From positions 1 through 9,385 of the forward strand of contig CAUBQU010000035.1 of assembly GCA_958438185.1 (NCBI GenBank): 9,385 nucleotides of DNA, read 5' to 3'. A program made the translations under genes and the position numbers. Each line of letters begins with the position of its first letter. The stretch's first letter is position 1. This document shows, piece by piece, positions 5,247 to 9,385 of the stretch. The notes below the pieces were generated by a model. It was not told where the DNA came from. It did no database searches and saw only the letters and a list, made by a program, of their open reading frames with translations. The stretch is from an uncultured Oscillospiraceae bacterium. GTDB lineage: Bacteria > Bacillota > Clostridia > Oscillospirales > Oscillospiraceae.

Positions 5247-6564
5247 TCTGACCAAGGGGCCCATCGGGCCGGGGCTTGTCCGCTTTGCGCTGCCGATGAT
5301 GCTGGGGAACCTCCTGCAGCAGATCTACAACCTGGCCGATACCCTCATCGCAGGCCGGGCCCTGGGGCGGGATGCGCTGGCAGCCATCGGCTCGGCGTAT
5401 ACGCTGATGACCTTTCTGACGTCGATTTTTATCGGCCTCTCCCTGGGGGCTGGGGCGCTGTTTTCCATCTATTTTGGCAAGCGGGAGCAGGAGAATCTGC
5501 AAAGCGCCGTAGGGCATGGGATGGTCCTGGTCCTGGGCGTGACATTGGTCCTGACGGCAGCCAGCTACGCTGGGCTGGACGCGATCCTGCACTTTTTGCA
5601 GGTCCCGTCGTCACTGCAGGCGGCGATGCGGGACTATCTTTTGGTCGTATTTGCCGGACTGCTGGCGACGGCGGTGTATAATTTCCTGGCGTGCCTGCTG
5701 CGGGCGCTGGGCAATTCTGCGGCGCCTTTGTGGTTTTTGGGCGCAGCGGCGGTGGGAAATGTCCTGCTGGATCTGCTGTTCGTCCTCGTCTTTTCCTGGG
5801 GCATCGTCGGGACGGCTGTGGCGACGGTCCTCTGCCAGTATCTGGCGGCCATTGGCTTGATGTGGTATACCCTGCGCCATTGCCGCATAGCGCTGCCCCG
5901 CCGCCTGCGCTATGACGCCGAGATGATGCGGCGGCTCGGCGGCTTTTCTGTCCTGACCTGCCTGCAGCAAGCGGCGATGAATTTTGGCATCCTGCTCATT
6001 CAGCGCCTGGTCGATAGCTTCGGTCCGGTGGTCATGGCGGCCTTTGCTGCCGCGGTGAAGATCGATACGCTGGCATATTTGCCGGTGCAGGATTTTGGCA
6101 ATGCGTTTTCGACCTTTGCGGCGCAGAATTACGGCGCCGGGCAGCAGGCGCGGCTGCGGGCTGGGATGCGGACGGCCACGGCGATGAGCGCCGGGTTCTC
6201 CCTGGCGGCGTCTGTGCTGGTGGTGGCGCTGGCGCGGCCGCTGCTGCAGATCTTTATCCCGGCTTCGCAAACGGAGGTACTGGCCTGCGGGGTGCAGTAT
6301 CTGCGCATCGAGGGGGCGTTTTACGTCGGCATCGGCTGCCTGTTTTTGCTCTACGGGTTTTACCGGGCGATCGACCGGCCTGCAATGTCGCTGGTGCTGA
6401 CGGTCATCTCCCTGGGGACGCGGGTGGCATTGGCGTATCTGCTGGCGGGGCCCGTCGGCCCGGCGGGCATCTGGCTGGCTATCCCTATCGGCTGGTTCCT
6501 GGCCGATGTGTTTGGTTACGGCGTCTATTTTCGCCTGCGCCGGGGCAGCAAAAAAGCAATATAA
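5236..6564 (+). CDS. MATE-family multidrug/metabolite efflux transporter
   Basis: A 442-residue integral membrane protein of the MATE (NorM/DinF/MepA-like) family, which exports organic cations, drugs or metabolites in exchange for H+ or Na+. The opening DLTKGPIGPGLVRFALPMML and the following LGNLLQQIYNLADTLIAG with G-R-D-A-L-A-A-I-G are typical of the first two helices. Roughly 12 hydrophobic segments, in two related halves of six, fill the protein; the second half restarts near residue 230 with LGGFSVLTCLQQAAMNFG. The family is well recognised but substrate is not predictable. The ATG at 5236 is favoured by GGGAGG (5219-5224) and by the usual N terminus; longer readings start inside the methyltransferase gene. 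It shares an 11-bp overlap with that gene and is the last gene of its unit, ended by a bidirectional terminator. Confidence 0.95.
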   Translation: MYRDLTKGPIGPGLVRFALPMMLGNLLQQIYNLADTLIAGRALGRDALAAIGSAYTLMTFLTSIFIGLSLGAGALFSIYFGKREQENLQSAVGHGMVLVLGVTLVLTAASYAGLDAILHFLQVPSSLQAAMRDYLLVVFAGLLATAVYNFLACLLRALGNSAAPLWFLGAAAVGNVLLDLLFVLVFSWGIVGTAVATVLCQYLAAIGLMWYTLRHCRIALPRRLRYDAEMMRRLGGFSVLTCLQQAAMNFGILLIQRLVDSFGPVVMAAFAAAVKIDTLAYLPVQDFGNAFSTFAAQNYGAGQQARLRAGMRTATAMSAGFSLAASVLVVALARPLLQIFIPASQTEVLACGVQYLRIEGAFYVGIGCLFLLYGFYRAIDRPAMSLVLTVISLGTRVALAYLLAGPVGPAGIWLAIPIGWFLADVFGYGVYFRLRRGSKKAI

Positions 6565-6608
6565 AAAACGGGTGCGAGTGCTTTTTAAAAGCACCCGCAC
6601 CCGTTTTT
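6564..6608. terminator. Bidirectional intrinsic terminator between convergent genes
   Basis: A 13-bp perfect outer stem (6564-6576 with 6596-6608) has A5 on the left and T5 on the right, so it works on both strands. After one mismatch, an inner repeat GTGCTTTT/AAAAGCAC (6578-6585 and 6587-6594) makes almost the whole 45 nt palindromic. It closes the MATE gene on the plus strand and the response-regulator gene on the minus strand. Confidence 0.95.
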
Positions 6609-6615
6609 GTTAAGC

Positions 6616-7284
6616 TCAGACAGCCTCCAGGGCGTAGCCCTTGCCGCGCAGGAAGTGGATCGTCACCTGTGCGCCGCTTTCTGCCAGCTTTGTGTTCAGT
6701 CGGGAGACGGCGGTGTAAAGCGCGGTACTGTCGCCTGCCAGGGCGCGGCCCCAGACGCGCTCGTAAAGGTCCTCCTTCGCGATGATCTGCCCGCCATTCT
6801 GGGCAAGCTGCAGCAGCAGGGAGAATTCCTTCTGCGTCAGCGGTAGCTCCTGCGCGCCGCAGTAGCCGATGCGGGCGGCTGTGTCCAGCCGCAGCGCGCC
6901 GAGGTGGAAAAAGCGCTTTTCCCGCCGGACGGCCCGCAGCCGCGCCTCGACCCGGGCGATCAGGACGCCGATGTCATAGGGCTTGGGCAGGTAGTCGTCG
7001 CCCCCAGCCCGCAGCGCCGCGATGACGTCCTGATTCTCCCCCAGCGCGGAGAGGAAGAGAATGGGAATCTCAAATTTCTGCTTGATCTGGCGGCAGAGGG
7101 TGACGCCGTTGCCGTCGGGCAGCATGATATCCAGGATGACAAGGTCAATGTCCTGATCATCCAGCGCGGCCAGGCATTCCGCTGCCGTGGCCGCTTCCAG
7201 GATGTGGTAGCCCTCCATCATCAGCGCCGTATGGTTGATTTTCATGATATGCGGGTTGTCCTCGACGAGCAAGATCGTGTTCAT
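6616..7284 (-). CDS. OmpR/PhoB-family response regulator
   Basis: A 222-residue cytoplasmic transcription regulator. The receiver domain (about 1-118) has the acidic pocket E8/D9, the phosphorylation site D52 in VILDIMLPDG (49-58), the switch residue S79 and K101 in LPKPYD. The C-terminal winged helix (about 128-222) has the OmpR pattern: LTQKEFSLLLQLAQNGG, then LYERVWG, VSRLNTKL and the wing end RGKGYALEAV. The ATG at 7284-7282 overlaps the kinase stop codon by 4 bp, with AAGGAG 7 nt upstream, so the pair is translationally coupled and the kinase is its expected partner. Target genes are not known; the divergent promoter at 9354-9382 is an obvious candidate by position only. Confidence 0.97.
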   Translation of the reverse strand: MNTILLVEDNPHIMKINHTALMMEGYHILEAATAAECLAALDDQDIDLVILDIMLPDGNGVTLCRQIKQKFEIPILFLSALGENQDVIAALRAGGDDYLPKPYDIGVLIARVEARLRAVRREKRFFHLGALRLDTAARIGYCGAQELPLTQKEFSLLLQLAQNGGQIIAKEDLYERVWGRALAGDSTALYTAVSRLNTKLAESGAQVTIHFLRGKGYALEAV

Positions 7285-9218
7285 GTCGCTGCTCCTTTCG
7301 CTGCTTCTTCCGGCTGCGCCGGGACGGTGAAGGAGATCGTTGTCCCGGTCTCACTCGTGTCTGTCACGGCGATGGCGCCGCCCATGGATTCGATGATATC
7401 GCGGCAGATCGTCAGCCCCAGGCCGTTGCCGCCGTCGGTCCCGTAGCCCCGTTCAAAAATATGGGGCAGGTCGTCCGGCGCGATGCCGCTGCCGTCGTCC
7501 ATAACGGAGAAGCGGACAAAGCCCGGCGTATCCGCCGCCCGGAAGGCGATCCAGCCGTGGTCCGTGTGCTTATTGGAGTTGATGGCCAGGTTGATGAGCA
7601 CCTGCAGCAGCGAGGCGTGATTGGCGCAGAGCGTCTGGCTGCTTTCACATTGGAGCCGGAGCTGGTTGCCGTTTTTCCGCAGGACGGGGCGGCAGACGGC
7701 TGCGGCGTCCTCTAGCAGCTGCCGGGGCGCAAAGCAGGTCCGGGTACCGGCGTCGCCGTGATAGGTGACGTCCAAAAGCTGGGTGACCATGTCGGAGAGC
7801 CGCCCGGCCTCCCGGGCGATGGTCTCCAGATTGGTGGTCGTCTCCGCGTCGACAGCGTTGCGCTGGATCTGCCGCTCGGTCAGCTGGGCGTAACCGCTCA
7901 TGACGGTCAGCGGGGTCTTCATCTCGTGGGCGATGTTGCGCATAAAGTCGTTGCGCAGGCTGTTCATTTTCTCCAGCATGGCGTTTTCCTCCGCCGTGGC
8001 CAGCTCCCGGCGCTGGGCGTCGCTCAGCTGCTGGGCAGTCCGGGCGAAGTTGATCGTCAGCACCAGGGCGTTGCAGAAGGCCAGCAGGACCATGGCATAG
8101 GCCCGGAGATAGAAAATGTGGGAAAAATAGGTGATCCCCTCAATGCAGTAGACCACCAGCGTCAAAAGCGGCGAGAGGGCGACGATCCAGCGGTCCGGCT
8201 GCCGGAGCTTCCCGGCGCGCCGCACACCGTGCAGCAGCGTGACGACGGCCAGCAGCATATAGCCGATCAAAACGCCACCGGCAGGCACGAGATATTTCGT
8301 GTAAAACGGCGCGGGCGAAACGAGATAAAACACGCTCAGCGCGCCCAGCACAGCCCAGGACACGACGGAAAACCACCGCTTCGGCTGGTATTGCAGGGCG
8401 GAAAACGCAAAGAGCAGGATGAAGACGAAATAGTAGATGTTCAGCAGCAGCTCGACCTTGTGCCCCAGATACCAGTTGAGCGTGGGAAAAAAGACCATGA
8501 TCTGCTTGCTCTCATAGATGAGGTAGTGCGCCGCTGCACACAGGCATGACAGAGCGAACCAGAGCATCCCCAGATTGGCGGAGCGGAAGAAGAACATGCC
8601 GAAGAAAAACAGTGCCATGCCCAGCAGCGCGCCGACCAGCAGTCCTTTGCAGAGCGTCTGCGCCCGGGCGGTCCGGTTGATGACCTGCTGCTCGGCCAGG
8701 AAGAGCTTTTGGAGCGCGCCGTGCTGGTGGTTCAGCCAGGCGTGCTGGATGACGAGCTCTGTTTCCGGTTGCGTTGGGGTGAAATAGACGGTGTAGAGAT
8801 CCGTCCGCGGTGTGAACGTGGCCGCGTCGGCGCTGACGTTGCCCATTTTGGAAAGCAGCGCGCCGTTGAGATAGACCCGCTGGGCGTAGGTCGCCGTCTG
8901 CCCGGTGATGCCATAGGTCACGCCCGGGCGCAGGGCGAGGGTGATGCGGCAGGTCTCATAATTCGCGCCGGGCTGCCCGGCGGTGCGCCCGGCGGCGATA
9001 TCCGCCGGGGTGAGCAGCGCGCCGGGGTAGACGGTTGCTGCGCTGGAATCCAGGCAGATATAGTCCTGGGATAGGTCCGTCCCGGCGATGTCCTCCGGGG
9101 TGGAGGCGGATTTGTATTTGGGCATCGTCGCTGCGATCAAAAGATAAAAAAACGCGGTGATAAGGATAAAAAACAGCAAGACCCGCCATAGCGTGCTGCG
9201 GTGTCTGATCGGTTCCAT
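7281..9218 (-). CDS. 7TMR-DISM-type sensor histidine kinase
   Basis: A 645-residue membrane sensor kinase. Residue 11-30 is a signal anchor or first membrane helix. Residues about 31-185 are extracytoplasmic and beta-rich; segments such as QRVYLNGALLSKMGN (113-127) and LVIQHAWLNHQHGAL (155-169) resemble the jelly-roll sensor domains of 7TMR-DISM receptors. Seven membrane helices follow between about 190 and 390. A short coiled stretch (392-425) leads to the HisKA domain, with phosphoacceptor H431 in NIAHEMKTPLT (428-438). The ATPase domain has the N box NLAINSNKHT (543-552), G1 DDGSGIAPDD (574-583), the F box IFERGYG (587-593) and G2 GGNGLGL (596-602), so it should be active. The start ATG at 9218-9216 has a purine-rich ribosome site (GGGAGAG) upstream. 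Ligand unknown; 7TMR-DISM domains in other bacteria are thought to bind small carbohydrates or other ligands. It is the first gene of a two-gene operon with the OmpR-type regulator. Confidence 0.93.
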   Translation of the reverse strand: MEPIRHRSTLWRVLLFFILITAFFYLLIAATMPKYKSASTPEDIAGTDLSQDYICLDSSAATVYPGALLTPADIAAGRTAGQPGANYETCRITLALRPGVTYGITGQTATYAQRVYLNGALLSKMGNVSADAATFTPRTDLYTVYFTPTQPETELVIQHAWLNHQHGALQKLFLAEQQVINRTARAQTLCKGLLVGALLGMALFFFGMFFFRSANLGMLWFALSCLCAAAHYLIYESKQIMVFFPTLNWYLGHKVELLLNIYYFVFILLFAFSALQYQPKRWFSVVSWAVLGALSVFYLVSPAPFYTKYLVPAGGVLIGYMLLAVVTLLHGVRRAGKLRQPDRWIVALSPLLTLVVYCIEGITYFSHIFYLRAYAMVLLAFCNALVLTINFARTAQQLSDAQRRELATAEENAMLEKMNSLRNDFMRNIAHEMKTPLTVMSGYAQLTERQIQRNAVDAETTTNLETIAREAGRLSDMVTQLLDVTYHGDAGTRTCFAPRQLLEDAAAVCRPVLRKNGNQLRLQCESSQTLCANHASLLQVLINLAINSNKHTDHGWIAFRAADTPGFVRFSVMDDGSGIAPDDLPHIFERGYGTDGGNGLGLTICRDIIESMGGAIAVTDTSETGTTISFTVPAQPEEAAKGAAT

Positions 9219-9258
9219 ACAGGCTCTCTCCCTTGTGCTGACCCGAGTTTATACTTGC

Positions 9259-9287
9259 ATTATAGCATAGAAAACGCCGCCTGTCGG
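9259..9287 (-). promoter_or_regulatory. Promoter of the kinase-regulator operon
   Basis: On the minus strand, a perfect TATAAT (9264-9259) is preceded by TGC, an extended -10. A weak -35, CCGACA (9287-9282), lies 17 nt upstream. A poor -35 with a strong extended -10 is compatible with activation by a regulator, possibly the encoded one. The start would be near 9252, giving a leader of about 34 nt. Confidence 0.8.
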
Positions 9288-9336
9288 CCCCTTGTGAAAA
9301 TGTAAGGCTGGCGGCGAAAAAATATTTGCCCGCCGC
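9275..9336. repeat. Repeated CGCCGC/GCGGCG elements between divergent promoters
   Basis: CGCCGCC (9275-9281) is inverted as GGCGGCG (9310-9316), and CGCCGC occurs again at 9331-9336, with AT-rich spacers between. TTTGCC is repeated at 9325-9330 and 9339-9344. These lie between the two divergent promoters and could be regulator-binding sites. In GC-rich DNA such short repeats also occur by chance. Confidence 0.25.
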
Positions 9337-9353
9337 ATTTTGCCTGGAATTCA

Positions 9354-9382
9354 TTGACAAGCGGCGGCGGGGAATTTATAAT
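9354..9382 (+). promoter_or_regulatory. Perfect-consensus sigma-A promoter reading off the right edge
   Basis: TTGACA (9354-9359) and TATAAT (9377-9382) are both perfect hexamers with a 17-nt spacer. The start site would fall at or just beyond the window end, so the gene it drives is not visible. It is divergent from the kinase-regulator operon. Confidence 0.85.
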
Positions 9383-9385
9383 AAG

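Noticed and set aside
5611..6600. Minus-strand open frame of 329 codons opposite the MATE gene
   Set aside because: It is rich in R, Q, H and P, as expected for the complement of a membrane-protein gene. It crosses the bidirectional terminator and shows no domain.
7758..8549. Plus-strand open frame of 263 codons opposite the kinase gene
   Set aside because: It is the complement of the kinase membrane and HisKA region, with no ribosome site or family signature.
1..9385. CRISPR array, tRNA or rRNA gene, insertion sequence or prophage
   Set aside because: No regularly spaced repeats, cloverleaf-like genes, terminal inverted repeats with transposase, or phage/integrase proteins were found on either strand.

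Overview
The window is GC-rich (roughly 60% or more by eye) and densely coded, with short intergenic gaps, strong Shine-Dalgarno sites, sigma-A type promoters and intrinsic terminators. The protein families point to a Gram-positive, probably anaerobic gut-type Clostridia (Oscillospiraceae/Ruminococcaceae-like). They include an NCS2 permease, a DUF2156 acyltransferase, a Clostridia-type MnmA, an Rrf2 regulator and a 7TMR-DISM histidine kinase. The lineage is an inference from protein style; there is no rRNA or other marker gene. I see no tRNA, rRNA, CRISPR array, insertion sequence, phage gene or integrase.

Layout. (1) Positions 1-383, minus strand: a complete control region, made of a TTTACA-N17-TATAAT promoter, a cobalamin (B12) riboswitch and an intrinsic terminator. 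It leads into the first 30 codons of an NCS2 nucleobase permease that runs off the left edge. (2) 416-2178, minus strand: a two-gene operon of a DUF2156 (lysyl-phosphatidylglycerol-synthase-like) protein and a GNAT acetyltransferase, one base apart. (3) 2190-4358, plus strand: mnmA (tRNA 2-thiouridylase) overlapping a Nudix hydrolase, then an Rrf2/IscR-type regulator with its own promoter inside the end of the Nudix gene, closed by a terminator. Regions 2 and 3 are driven by divergent promoters whose -35 boxes share one dyad. (4) 4380-6609, plus strand: a SpoU/TrmH-type RNA 2'-O-methyltransferase overlapping a MATE transporter, ending in a 45-nt bidirectional terminator. (5) 6616-9287, minus strand: a two-component system in which a 7TMR-DISM sensor kinase overlaps an OmpR-type response regulator by 4 bp, with its own promoter. 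(6) 9354-9382, plus strand: a perfect-consensus promoter firing off the right edge towards an unseen gene.

Most of the window is ordinary housekeeping and accessory content. The observation I rate highest is the B12 riboswitch placed directly on a nucleobase-permease gene. It suggests B12-dependent control of import of a purine- or benzimidazole-like base, for instance a cobamide lower ligand or its precursor; that function is inference. Next come the MnmA-Nudix-Rrf2 arrangement without a visible cysteine desulfurase, and the orphan-looking sensor kinase system with a divergent consensus promoter beside it.
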